Shown piece by piece: positions 10,179-20,802 of a stretch of DNA of 35,697 bases (position 1 is its first letter; each line of letters starts with the position of its first letter). Both the position numbers and the translations under genes were made by a program. Origin of the DNA: Phoronis australis (taxonomy: Eukaryota; Phoronida; Phoronidae). The notes beneath the pieces were generated by a model. That model saw only the letters and a program-made list of their open reading frames with translations, was not told the origin of the DNA and searched no databases. The stretch spans positions 940,730 through 976,426 of the forward strand of contig NMRA01000006.1 of the NCBI GenBank assembly GCA_002633005.1. The letters run 5' to 3'.

Positions 10179-13100
10179 CTAATGAAAGACAAGTTGAATC
10201 TTTTGAAAAATACAGTTATAACAACTCACAAGATTAAAACCAAAGACAAGTGATTATGATACCACTTCAGGGTAATTTCATGGAAAACAGTGCAAAAATT
10301 GTCACTTATCAAAGGCTGTTTACTTTCCCACAAATACAAAATAACACAAATCACTGTAAAGACATCCATGCAATACAAACCAGGCTAATAATGAAGAAGA
10401 CTTGTGCCGATATCTGTTTTGTGCCACGTTGAATTTGACAAAACATAATTGCCCTTTTCTGCCAAACTGTGTGCTAACAGTTGAATGTTGTGTAATAAAA
10501 AAAATAATGTGTCATGGGTATTGATAATATTGTTCAACTATGCTAGACTCAGGATACCTGCATAACACAGCTGTCACACTCATAAAAATAGCTCCTCCAC
10601 ATATAAACACGAGTCACGCACTGGATAAACTCAATTCACTGCCGCACAAACGAAACTTACATACTGGCCGATAAGGGGCGGGGTTCCTCACAATTGAAAA
10701 TAGTTTTGTAACAAGTCATACCTGTCCTTCTCAACATATCTCTGATGAAGCCACTGCTGGAGCTCACTCTGATCTTGGGGTATCTCTGACATGGCAATAC
10801 GCTTGATATGCACGTGAATCTCTGGACAAGAACCCATGGCAACGTCTGTCAACAAAGACAAGTTAGTTATAGATGCAATAACCAAGATAATAATAATAAC
10901 TACAACCACAGAATGTAAAAATACTCCTGAAACCTAGCTACAGGTGCTGGAATGTTCCTATATGTTGGAGTAAACATCATTTAGGCACTTACCACCTAAT
11001 TTCAATTTGGGTAAAAATGGCTAAAATTGTCATTTTTCCATTTTCAAGAGCTGCACATTCTTAAACTTTCATGTAGAAAATGAATCTGAAACTAAATAAG
11101 GTGATCCAGATCCTCCCAAGGATACTATTGTTTCATGAAATGTAGAATATATAAAGGTAAATAAAACAACAAGAATGGATTAACTGAAATTTTCAGATAC
11201 AATAACGTCCTTCGTCAACATCATCTGTACAGAAATAATAGAAAAACTCCAACACCCCAGTACCCCTCATTGACTCAAAAGAGAACAATTTTGGATAGAC
11301 AAGCTCAATACTCTAGAACCTCATGGATTAAACATAAAAACTTCATAAAATCATATCATTTAATTATTTCTGCAACAATGTATCATATTCATTACGCCAC
11401 ATCTTAAATGTCAATTGTCATATAGTGTTTGATTTAACTTTATTTCTGTTTCTGTTGACGAAGTACGTTATTATATCCGAAAACTTCAGTTGATCCATTC
11501 TTGTTGTTTTATTTACCTATTTGGTATTTCAAACTTTTACAAAATGCTTGTTTGGAGTAAACTGCTATTCACAATTCTCAACACTTACAACTGATGCATA
11601 TGGTCACTACCTTGTGTCCAATGATCTGGATCGTGAAAAGTGACTTAAGACAGAAATTTGGTAGTTAAGGACTTCTCCCTTTCAATGTCTACATGACTTA
11701 CAGTTGTTGTGAATGTCTGATAATATCTGGCTCTTTTACTAACTGCTGAGGTCAGTAGATTGCCTGGTATGACAACATGCTGGACGATTATCTACCATAC
11801 TTCAAAGAGTTGCTGAAACTGTAATATGTTTGCACAGAATATACTAACCTGTTCTGTTAACTTTGGTTGTAGTTGGGCGATTTTGGTGATTCAAACACTA
11901 AACAGAATCAGCTTTTAACGAAGAATTTAGAATTCTTATTGGTTTAAGCTTATAACATATATTTTAAAATTATTTTTAACAGGACAGCCCACTCAGGCTA
12001 GAGGATTAGGGCAATTATAGAACATAGTGATCTGGCCCTCCAACCATCAATACCAAAGTGGAGTTAATCAATCGTGTAAGATACTGGCTACACTAGTCAC
12101 CCAGCCAACTTGTTCATTTGCTATCCGACCAAACAAGTTAGGGTCAACGGGAAACACTGTAATGGTTCCTTCTCCACTTGACAATTACTGAATGAAGATT
12201 TAGCTTAATTGAGCGCATCACAATGTAGAAATGCTTTAAGGACATGTTCACAGTAACTTATGTGTATATTTCAAGAGACTGCACTTTTGCTCAAATGCAA
12301 TTCAATAATTTTCTAAAATAGTTGTGTGGAGCGTAAGACAAAATTTCTGAATCGAGTCTTTTAAGACAAGTCACTTTTCATAAAACAGACCCCAAGTCGT
12401 CAAGAACCTGTCTTAACAGTGGGAGAGAAAACTGCGGTCACATCATTCATGCCACTTCAAACTTAACCCAGGTTTGTGTGTGTTCATTGCCCAGTGCTGG
12501 TAGTTTGAGTGTTGGAGTACACTACAATCACATAATACCCAGAACTTACCACTTAAACCTGGTACATGACATTTTACTTTTTTTGAATAAACTGCGGTGG
12601 CATCTCTCTCACCATTTACACTAAACCTTCATTGGTGCATAAGGTAGGTCTTACCACTGTCCAGTGCCAGTATTTAGTAGACGCACAATACTCAGAACTT
12701 ACCACTTAAGCTTGGTACACGTGATCGTGTAAATATGAAGACTGTCTGAGGTAAGGGGAAGTGACATCATCACACCATACACAGAACTTACAGCCTAAGT
12801 CTGGGGCATGTCATGGTAACTGTCAAGGGCCCAGAATCTAATCTTTAAATTAAGACAGGACTCCAACTGTTAGCCAATCAAGCCATGCGATTCAAAAGTT
12901 AACACAAAGCGTGCCATGCAATTGGTCAGTTTTTGACTAGAGTTTTGAGTACAAAGATCAGTGATTACGGCAAGAATAAAATTAGGCATATTGGGGACGA
13001 TGGAATGGAATGCTGTCGTTCACATTGCAAAGCTCAATCCAGAAGGGGAGACCAGCATGTTGTGTATTGTTGATTTACTTTTTTGTGAATAATTAATAGA

Positions 13101-16100
13101 TTATAGTTTGTGATAACAATCATGGAAAAATACAGACTGCACTGTGCACTATACCGAAGAATGTGACACTGGAATGTGACGCTGATTTACAGGTTGAGAC
13201 CATATAAAAGCCATGTATAACTGATATGACAATCATTCACAAATTGAGCATGGGGGCTAAAAATTTGGGTGTGGTCAAAATTAAACGTGGGGTTTCAGAA
13301 TTGAGCATGATGGGCCAACACGTTTGTAAGTGATGACACTGTAGTAAACTGCTACCATCAACCAAAGCACTCACCACTCAAGCCTGGTGCACGTAATCGC
13401 TGTCCTGTGCAAACATCAAGAGTATCGGAGTAAGCGGTGGTGACATCATACACAGCGCTTGCATAATTGCGTAGATTGTTTACACATACATTTAGCATCT
13501 TGGACCTGGGTGATAGCACTTGATGAAGTACAGGCAGACCTGCAGATATATGAGTATACTGTCTACTGAAAGCAAGCATAGTGGAGCACAGGCACCACAT
13601 TCCGATATGGTAATTGAATTCAACATTAATTGGGTTTGTTTTTTGATAGAAAAAAGTTACGCGAGAATTAGTATTTTTTAGAGAGAATATCTGAGAATAT
13701 GATAATAAATCATTACATTGTGAGGCTTGGGCTAAATAGGATACAATTCATTTGTTGACATCTCATGACAATAACTGGGGCATTCTGTTATACAGTGTGA
13801 CAGTCGGTCGACTCCACTGTGCTGTGGCATGTACTGTTTGAGACAGTTACGGGGCACCATGTGATAGTCTGTCGACTTCACTGTACTGTGGCACGAACTG
13901 TGTTAGACAGTTACGGGGCACCATTATTTTCTGCCCAAGCAAAGGTACTCATAACTAGGGCAGTGCATGTACCAGCTCAGGTTCCCATGGAGATTCAAAA
14001 TGTTTAGTTATAGGCTGTGAATGATCAAAAACTCATGCATGGGTCACACTTTCTCTCCACTCAGACAAAGTTCTGCGATTTCCAGTCCCTCGGATAAGTC
14101 TTATTTTCACTAATTATTCAGATGAAAGCTCTTGTTCCGGCTGGATCAGACTTATGCAAGTTTTACAGTAAAAATCCTTCAATTCAAGACACAAACTGAC
14201 TTTTCGAGAAATTTTAATAGTTTGTATGGTGTAGCTATCATCAAACAACAATTGGCAAAAATTAAACTTTTGCAATAATGTGGTAAGCCACTCAAAAACT
14301 GAAATATGGCAATTCTAGCAAATATTGTCTTTCTCAAATTGAAGAATTTTTACCATAAGGACCTATTACTTTATAGACCAACAAATCTTTGTAATGGTCT
14401 TAATAAAATAGCCATCAACGAGAACTATAACATAAAGACTGATCTACCTTGACTTACGGCAAACTTTTTACTTTTTTCTAGCAACGAAACTCTGCTACTA
14501 GAAAATCGTGAACCCTCAGGAAAGACAACCAGCCATATCTGAAAGAAGAACAAAACACAATACTTGGAACAGGAATACAATAATTTGGTAAGTATTGGTA
14601 TATGAAATACAATAAGTTGGTAAGTATTGGTATATGAAATACAATAATTTGGTAAGTATTGGTATATGAAATACAATAATTTGGTAAGTATTGGTATATA
14701 TGAAATAATTGAAGAATTAACTCTTAAGCCAAAAAATAGATTTCTTGAAGGATACCTTTGACGTATTGACGTCTTGTGATGCCTTTGGACCCTGAAAATC
14801 ACAAAGCTGTTTCGGCCTGTTTAGTTTGTTTAATAACAAAACAAAAATCGAATTTGGCCTTTTAACCTGATAAAATCACTCTCATAATATTCTTTACTGT
14901 AACAGAATTGTATTTCTGCTACCAACTCCAATCACATGTAATTTTAGGGTTGAGTCGCTGATGGTTTTGATGTTCTTGTTTGGTAATAAATATAGAATCC
15001 TATCACGGTAAGGTATGTTACAAAATTAATTTTAAGAGAGTAAAAGACCTACCTAGATTTTCTTTTGTAAGCAACAAAACGGCAAAAACAGCTATATTAC
15101 TACTTATTGATGTAAATAGGCAGGTATCCTACATTATGATACCACTGACAAAACCAGGGGTGGGAGCTAAATAGAATACACGCTTGCTTAATATTGAAAT
15201 TTCTTAAAATATCTTTTTGGGTGGGGCATTTAGTCAAGAAGTGAGGACACGAACATGTGGCCACATTTGGGTGAGTTCCAATCTTGCAATTGATTACTTT
15301 CCTACATACCCGACATGTAGCCAGCCATTCCTTAAAAAAGTTTAATTTCCAATCATTGTCCAACATACCTGAATTCTAAACTGACGCAATATTGTGAAAA
15401 GTATACTTGATGCTTAACTTACCGGTGTTGAATATGTAACCAACTCCTGTAGCTGCTGTGCACATCTTGACTCATTAAACTTGCCTGTCTTGTTAATGTA
15501 TATACAACTATGCTGAAAGATAGACATACTCTGTACACAGTGGTGGGCATTGAGCTCTTACTGTATTTTTTGGAAGCAAGGAGCTGAAATCTACTGAAAA
15601 GGAATACAAATTTGTTAGCTTGATAGATGGAGTTGGTATTTCTAGCTTGTGGTGAATATTTCTGCATTTCCAGTCATCACTCGAAATATAGTTCTGCTTC
15701 TGTTTGCCCAACTTGCTACTGAAATGGTTGTCGATTGGCAAATCTTACTGAAAAATTAATCTAACATTTTCAGTAGAAATCCAATGAGTGCTAAATCTTG
15801 ACGAAAAAGCTGTACATACATACAACAAAGTAATCAACCTTCATGAATGCGTTACTAAGTCATTTCAAAAAGTTTGAGTCAACACAACAGCAAAATCAAG
15901 TTTCCAAAGAACCTACAGTACAAGATTAGTGTGATTTTTCGGTTACTAAAAGCAACTCGAGGAAATTGTCGATTCTGAGAAAATCAGAAACACCCAGTAA
16001 CAAAAGTGATGTGACACTAGGCTAGCAATTTCCATAGGGAAAACTTTGAGTAAATTGCTATCAAACCAAAAATCTTTTCCCAAAAAATATACCAAAACAT

Positions 16101-18831
16101 CTATAAGGCAACAGAAAATTTAAAGCTAATAGCCTGATAAATGTGTGCACATTTTCAGTACTAGTACCATTGAATAATGTACATGAAGCTGGTTCTCAAA
16201 ATGTAAACACATTATCTCTTGAGTATTGTCCATTTAAAGGACATACTGTAGTTGTAAATTTGCAAGATGCCACACAACTTCTGAGAACATTCAAGTAATT
16301 CAAATACCCGGGATTGCATCTCTCGACACTGCAGTTAAAGAAGAGTCCAAACAGGTGAAGTGTATTTACTGTAAAGACACAGGGAGTTTGCTGATAGCAA
16401 GCCAGTTTAATTATAAGAAGTTACTTTAACAAGTTAAATCCATACATTAATTTCACGTCACTCATTGTAAAACGACGTCAATAGAAACACAGACTTTGAA
16501 TCAATACACAAAACTGTAGTAATGTTTGACAGGACAAGGAAACTATGGTCATCGCTAAATAAATGTCAGAACTCACCTGACGAAAATAGTACCCAAACAT
16601 TGGTAGGAAGCGTAGTCCATCCTTGAGAGTGAAGCGAACATGACCAAGGGATCCCTGCCTGGCAGCTAACATGTTTATAATGATCCAGTCAACTAAAAAC
16701 AGAAATTATACTCGAACAGTGAACAGTCTTGTATCATAAAAATTACCCTTTACATCTAATTGTATTAGTACCAGAGAGGTGTAGTGCCAGAGGTAGTGCC
16801 AGAGAGTCTGGTGTCAGAGGGGTGCAGTGCCAGAGGGATGTGGTGCCAGAGGGGTGTGGTGCCAGAGAGGTGTGGTGCCAGAGGGGTGTGGTGCCACAGG
16901 GGTGCGGTGGCAGAGGGGTTCGGTGGCAGAGGGGTGTGGTGTCAGAGGGGTGTGGTGTCAGAGGGCTGTAGTGACAGAGGGGTGTGGTGTCAGAGAGGTG
17001 TAGTGCCAGAGAGATGTAGTGTCAGAGGAGTGTAGTGTCAGTGCGGAGGGGTTAAAGCCAGAGGGGGGTACTGCCAGAGGGGTGTAGTGCCAGAGGGGTG
17101 TGGTGTCAGAGAGGTGTAGTGACAGAGGTTTGTAGTGTAAGAGGGTGTAGTGCCAGAGGGGAGGGGTTAAAGCCAGAGGGGGGTACTGCCAGAGGGGTGT
17201 AGTGCCAGAGGGGTGTGGTGCCAGAGGGGTGTGGTGCCAGATGGGTGGTGGTAAAGCCAGAAGGGGGTACTGCCAGAGGGGTGTAGTTATTCAGTTGGCA
17301 TGCACTAGTCTAGTGTTCCGAATAATGTGTCTATAGTCGTTTGTGTTTCCTCAAGACTTCTTGTTTTAATAGGGTCAAACTGATGGAACTAATTGAAAAT
17401 TACCAACTTCTGTCATTATCAGCTGATGCCAACATTTACAATAAAAATTCTTCAGTTTGAGACACAGAAAGGTGTTATTCCATTTCGTCGAATTTCTCAA
17501 CAAAAATAAGATTTCAAAAAAATGTACTTTGCTTTTTGGATGGCTTGTATGATATAGTTATTTACTGCAAAAACATTTTGAAAAGTTTTCAACATTTGCA
17601 AGAATGTGTGGAAAGCCTCTGAAAAATAGAAATATGACAATTTTGACAACTATCTTTGTCCCAAATTGACAAATTTTTACCACCTTCTTACTTACACTCT
17701 GACTGATGGTTGCACATTATTATTACATTTTCTTTCGCCTTTAAAACGTCCTTGGCATCGCCATAGAGCACCAGCTGCAATGATTTTTCATCACAATCAG
17801 AACAAAGTATACACATGGCTCGACATAAGTGTGTAAACGCTTGAAGATACGAGCGGAGAAAGTAAAATTCGAGTTTGATATCAACCCGACTCATATTCAA
17901 CAGACGTTCGTCATTTTTTTACTCGTCACTTTTGACGACGAGTGAGAATTTGGAAATACGACTCTAGAATGCGCTGTCACTCACATATTTGAGCAATCAT
18001 TTTCGCCAGTGTCTGACATGCGTGTATCTTTAGAGGTTTGTTAAATCTAGGACTCCCAGGTTAAATCGGGTGATTTGTTGAGTTATGTACTAGGCAGTCA
18101 TAAGTCGAATCGTCAAACATGTCAAATTGATAAAATGCTACATCCAAGCCTTTTATGTAGTTCAACAACATAAAGAAATAGTTGGAAAAGTTGCTTAATC
18201 AAAAAATCTCCATTGAACAAGACACCCCATCTACATCATTTGAATAAAAAATATCATGCTAGGCTACTGCATAAGACAGGAGGTGACCAATGAAATCTCC
18301 CATCTTGACCACTCGACCAGGTTGGTCATTTAGCTTTCAGACATATTTATGCAACTCTGCATCAAAACTCAGGTACAGAATAGCTGGATGTAGATAAGTA
18401 TCAAAATAGAATATTTATAGAATTCTGCCCTGAGGCCAGGTATAGGATGGTTGTATGTTGAGCCAACAGAACACACCTGGCTGTAGCCTAACTGGCTACA
18501 GTTGATATCGAAATAATCACTGAATAACGGGTCCGTTATTTAATAATAATGCATGAAACTGGGACCCTTTATCAGGGACCTGCGAGTGTATATCCGACCA
18601 GTCAGTGCCACCCACCTGACATCGACCATAGTTCTCGGCGGTGAAGAGAATAATGCGTTGGTACACAGCGTACACCCACTCGTCACCCCATTCAAACACT
18701 CGCCGGGGCAAAGGAATACTCAGAATTTTTAGGCATAAAAACAAACCAAACAAATTTGGTGCGGATCCTAGGATAAATCCGATGGGCAATACCCATCTGA
18801 GAGAGGGCAAGTGTACAATTAAAGACAACAT
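9956..18831 (-). CDS. AGPAT5: AGPAT5-type 1-acylglycerol-3-phosphate acyltransferase (whole gene, 8 coding exons)
   Basis: AGPAT5 acylates lysophosphatidic acid at sn-2 to give phosphatidic acid, in ER and mitochondrial membranes. Coding exons in transcript order are 18831-18616, 17774-17696, 16692-16577, 15512-15423, 14538-14448, 13539-13375, 10845-10722 and 10178-9956. All eight junctions are GT-AG and join in frame to 367 residues; the human protein is about 364. The parts are: N-terminal hydrophobic segment (about 12-42); acyltransferase motif I N-H-Q-S-E-F-D with H95 and D100; the GYYFRQ region at the end of exon 3; motif III FPEGSR (E175, G176, R178); a C-terminal block ending in two membrane segments (about 325-340 and 351-365). 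Within the family the C-terminal GRK-Y-x6-YGTL-x4-W pattern points to AGPAT5 rather than AGPAT3/4. Start, stop and all phases are consistent, so the gene looks intact. Confidence 0.93.
10722..10845 (-). CDS. AGPAT5: AGPAT5 exon 7
   Basis: 124 bp, acceptor tttgttgacag at 10846, donor GTATGA at 10721. Enters phase 1 and leaves phase 2. Encodes (D)VAMGSCPEIHVHIKRI, EIPQD and QQWLHQRYVEKDR, matching the family's CPKIHIHIDRI-x-VP-E-x-RRWLHERF-x-KD block. Longer open frames in this stretch run into intron on both sides. Confidence 0.9.
12420..12830 (-). repeat. Cluster of degenerate copies of AGPAT5 exon 6 (3' part plus donor)
   Basis: Within intron 6 at least three, probably four, segments resemble the end of exon 6 with its donor. 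Copy a (12591-12550) would be a 42-nt exon, cag|TTTATTC...GGTTTAAGTG|GTAAGT. Copy b (12741-12703) would be 39 nt, cag|TCTTCAT...AGCTTAAGTG|GTAAGT. Both enter and leave in phase 1 and end in VPGLS and VPSLS, like the APGLS of exon 6. Copy c, with its donor at 12791, is out of phase. Copy d (about 12470-12400) keeps an in-frame NDVTAVFS, like exon 6 YDVTTAYS. Intronic flanks of a, b and c (GTAAGTTCTG-G-GTAT type) are also alike, so these are local duplications. Whether any is spliced in is unknown. Confidence 0.6.
13375..13539 (-). CDS. AGPAT5: AGPAT5 exon 6 (variable linker region)
   Basis: 165 bp, acceptor atatctgcag at 13540, donor GTGAGT at 13374, phase 1 in and out. Encodes LPVLHQVLSPRSK..., NYASAVYDVTTAYS and a variable tail ending LRAPGLS. 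The YDVT block corresponds to AIYDVTVVYE of other AGPAT5 proteins. Its 3' part has several diverged copies in the following intron (see 12420-12830). Confidence 0.88.
13797..13924. repeat. 64-bp tandem duplication in AGPAT5 intron 5
   Basis: Two adjacent 64-bp copies, 13797-13860 and 13861-13924. Both have gt-gtcgact-cactgt-ctgtggca text and both end in gacagttacggggcaccat. They differ at about ten positions. Confidence 0.85.
14448..14538 (-). CDS. AGPAT5: AGPAT5 exon 5 (FPEGSR motif)
   Basis: 91 bp, acceptor ttcttctttcag at 14539, donor GTAGAT at 14447, phase 1. Encodes IWLVVFPEGSRFSSS... ending in FAVSQG. It contains the family's substrate-binding FPEGTR motif with Ser in place of Thr. The donor is weaker than the internal GCC|GTAAGT, but only this one keeps the frame and the conserved QG junction. 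Confidence 0.88.
14574..14703. repeat. 32-bp x4 tandem repeat next to the exon 5 acceptor
   Basis: Four nearly identical 32-bp units (aatacaataa, tttggtaagt, attggtatatga) run without gaps. They start only 35 bp upstream (in transcript order) of the AGPAT5 exon 5 acceptor, around its branch-point zone. The 125-codon open frame here gets its repeated tyrosine/proline peptide from this array and is not a gene by itself. Confidence 0.92.
15423..15512 (-). CDS. AGPAT5: AGPAT5 exon 4 (30 codons)
   Basis: 90 bp exon in a frame that is closed outside the exon. Acceptor tatctttcag at 15513, donor GTAAGT at 15422, phase 0 at both ends. It encodes HSCIYINKTGKFNE then QLQELVTYSTP, the counterpart of the family's H-GG-IYV-KR-x2-KFNE block and the same 30-residue length. 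The usual V-K-R is I-N-K here, a conservative change in a region that contacts substrate in related enzymes. Confidence 0.88.
16577..16692 (-). CDS. AGPAT5: AGPAT5 exon 3
   Basis: 116 bp, acceptor tttctgtttttag at 16693. The first two bases TT complete F99, then DWIIINMLAARQGSLGHVRF and FGYYFRQ follow. This matches the family's DW-I-x-D-x-LA-RQ and LPLYGCYF blocks. The donor is GTGAGT at 16576, phase 0. It contributes D100 of H-x4-D. Confidence 0.92.
16770..17287. repeat. 16-bp G-rich minisatellite in AGPAT5 intron 2
   Basis: About 32 copies of a 16-bp unit (ggggtgtggtgccaga and variants) fill 518 bp. Since 16 is not a multiple of 3, all plus-strand frames stay open and translate to the same 16-residue pattern (RGVVPEGCGAREVWCQ type), so these open frames are artefacts. 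A higher-order variant with 'ggttaaagccagagggggg' recurs at about 17048, 17165 and 17250. G-runs of 4-6 on the plus strand could allow G-quadruplexes. Confidence 0.95.
17696..17774 (-). CDS. AGPAT5: AGPAT5 exon 2 (motif I, NHQSE)
   Basis: 79 bp, acceptor tcattgcag at 17775. Encodes LVLYGDAKDVL...CNHQSE plus the first base of F99. The donor is the consensus GTAAGT at 17695, phase 1. A frame continuing past it hits TAA at once, which supports the splice. It carries the catalytic His95 of the H-x4-D motif; the Asp is supplied by exon 3. Confidence 0.92.
18616..18831 (-). CDS. AGPAT5: AGPAT5 exon 1 (start codon, N-terminal membrane segment)
   Basis: Codes residues 1-72. ATG at 18831 is chosen because the frame upstream has no other ATG (the apparent earlier start at 18861 is GTG) and because MLSLIVHLPSLRW matches the usual AGPAT5 N-terminus. 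A hydrophobic stretch (WVLPIGFILGSAPNLFGLFL) anchors the protein. The exon ends in CAG before the donor GTGGGT (18615), phase 0. Confidence 0.9.
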
Positions 18832-18842
18832 CAGGTCATCAT
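18831..18842 (-). promoter_or_regulatory. Minimal upstream ORF overlapping the AGPAT5 start
   Basis: Directly before the start codon the minus strand reads ATG ATG ACC TGA TG. This gives a three-codon upstream ORF whose TGA overlaps the AGPAT5 ATG by one base (TGATG). It could dampen or re-route initiation. It lies in the mRNA only if transcription starts upstream of 18842. Confidence 0.45.
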
Positions 18843-18899
18843 GTACTGTACGCCCTAACACTAAGCGTAAGGAAGGCCCAACAGAACATAAATCGGTCC

Positions 18900-19250
18900 A
18901 TGGATAAATTCACATTACAGAGACCCCTGTGAACAATCGCGCTTTTCTGAAACTGGCGCCACCTTACGACACACGCAACCGAGTCTCTGCTTGGAATCCT
19001 GCCGTGCTTGGCGAGACTTGGAATACATGAAGAAATTTCTTGACTTCACTCAAATAATCACGTTCACGTGGATAAAAATTTTCACTGCACTAAACCAAAT
19101 TATATGTTATTAAAATAACGTAACATTCAACTAATCTTTTTTCAGGCTATAAGCGATCTTATTCACCAGATTATTGTTTTAAGCCGCCGACAGTAGTCAC
19201 AAATTCTTCCGATTCTTTGACACAAGTTATGGTAAAGAAGAAAGTGCGTG
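18900..19250. promoter_or_regulatory. Likely AGPAT5 promoter region, possibly bidirectional
   Basis: This segment lies just upstream of AGPAT5 exon 1 and is relatively GC-richer around 18935-19020 (cgcgcttttc, ggcgccacc, acacacgcaacc). No TATA element was identified on the minus strand. A candidate plus-strand first exon ends at 19403, so a divergent promoter is plausible but not shown. Confidence 0.3.
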
Positions 19251-19299
19251 ACTATAAGGCCCATAATTACAAAAAATTTTTACACTGAACAAAAAATTT

Positions 19300-19403
19300 C
19301 ACCTGATTGCCCAAATATATGTTCAACCCGCGATCGAGAACGACCGGAAAGGGATCGACTGGAAACCAGCGGCGGCGAGAGGCGAAGCCAGCATATGAGG
19401 AAG
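19300..19403 (+). other. Candidate non-coding first exon of a divergent plus-strand gene
   Basis: A GC-rich stretch (cgatcgagaacgaccgg ... agcggcggcgagaggcgaag) ends in ATGAGGAAG followed by the strong donor GTGAGT at 19404. Its composition differs from its surroundings. It may be the 5' UTR exon of the gene whose first coding exon is near 23345. The 5' limit given is arbitrary. Confidence 0.25.
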
Positions 19404-20596
19404 GTGAGTAATAGTACGTTGTTTTTACTTCCAATTTGAAAACAGAGACATGAGTTCAAGGCGTAACACATTCGAAAGGCAGGTAGAGGTTTGGGCCGGT
19501 GTCTGTTCCAGTTATTGGAGATAAGCAGTGGCGGATCTACGGGGGGTTTCAGGGTGTTTAACTCCCCCCCACCAGCGGCTTAGTGAGCNAAAATTGAAGG
19601 GGGGGGGGGTGGTTCACTCTGAAAATAGTATATTTTGTTTGCATTATGAATTGCTGTTATGAAAATCGACGCATTTCGAGTCTTCGTGGCTCCGTCGGCA
19701 ACTGAAAACACGCGGAGATCAATTGTGCGCGCACTTCCGTCGACACTTTTGAAGTAGCCAAGCATTTTAGATGGATCCACCGCTGAACTTAAAGAGCAGC
19801 ACTATACCGGCTGATTTGTTAGGTAACTAAGATGTGTTTTCGATTTGATTAGGGAAAATACTGTGGTGCCGCAACCCTGATTTCAGGGAAATTGACGTGC
19901 AACATTTTTATCACATCTGTCATGCCGTGTCATGCTATTACACTCCACACGTTTGTAACTCGAATTTGACTGGTGTAGGCCTATAGTAAAGTTGTCTTGC
20001 GCAATTTCATACAGTGTACATGTACATGTAATATTTTTGAAAAAAAAATCAAAGAGTTGCTATTGTGGCGGGCGCCGTGGTCTGGTAGCGAGTCCGTTTT
20101 AAGATCCACTCTAACAAGTTATGTCTATACAAGGAATGACCAAGAGGGCACTCACATTGACAAAGTGACGCACTTCGCGAACAGTTTACAGTACCAGAAA
20201 TTGCGGGGAGGCTGCGCTTTCACAACAAAGTCTTTCGGGACTCGTGCGATGTTGATATAGGCCTCCTGAGGAAACCTAGTTCCGACCTCAACTCACCTAC
20301 CTTCTTTCTACCTGCAATAAGCACCACTGCCGTCTTGTATACTGCCGGGGCATTTACGCAGAAAGGCCCACCCGATGAAACGTCCATGCCCATGGGCATT
20401 TACTTTGATGTGAGTACTTCGGTTTTCAAGCGTTCAGACATTGGGACGTTTATTTCGAAAATTGCAAGAGATGCAAATTGGTCCTGGGATGCATCGTCAA
20501 GGTTTGAAGTAGTCCATGATGAACGGATCAAATTTAGTTGCGCATGTAAATCTTTTGAGTGGATTTGGCAACTTCAGGGCGCTTAGTGACAACTGA

Positions 20597-20802
20597 GCTG
20601 CGAAACGAGATGATGCTGACATTGTAGAGGCTTATAAGCCCGTTGACACAGCAGTTGACGAAGTGCAAGCGCTGGGAACAAACATCGAAGATGTCTGGAT
20701 AGAATGGTTCCAAGACGAGCAAACCATTGGATCCGATATACAGATTCCTCGGCAGTCTAGACAACAGAAGGATAGGACTAACGTTCATGGAAAAACACCC
20801 AG
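20597..20802 (+). pseudogene. hAT transposase remnant, exon a
   Basis: A frame open from 20597 encodes AKRDDADIVEAYKPVD and ends in IPRQSRQQKDRTN...KTP-(S), then the donor GTAATA at 20803. This resembles the region just before the 'tPeeYYR' block in hAT transposases of the 52-kDa-repressor/zinc-finger-MYM-like group (R-x-RQ-x-R-N pattern). A stop (TGA 20594) closes the frame upstream. The nearby open frame 20335-20586 is in another frame and may be an earlier, frame-disrupted part. Confidence 0.55.

Noticed and set aside
14574-14703. Regular 32-bp repeats resembling a CRISPR array
   Set aside because: There are no spacers (the units abut), the context is an animal intron, and there are no cas genes.
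16729-17035. Two overlapping plus-strand frames with Cys/Gly/Val-rich repeated peptides
   Set aside because: They are translations of the 16-bp minisatellite. A repeat length not divisible by 3 keeps the frames open and gives the same peptide in each.
18829-18861. An AGPAT5 start at 18861
   Set aside because: The codon there is GTG. ATG 18831 matches the family N-terminus.
20060-20130. tRNA-like text (gccgtggtctggtagcgag)
   Set aside because: A box A-like word only. No box B at the right distance and no cloverleaf.
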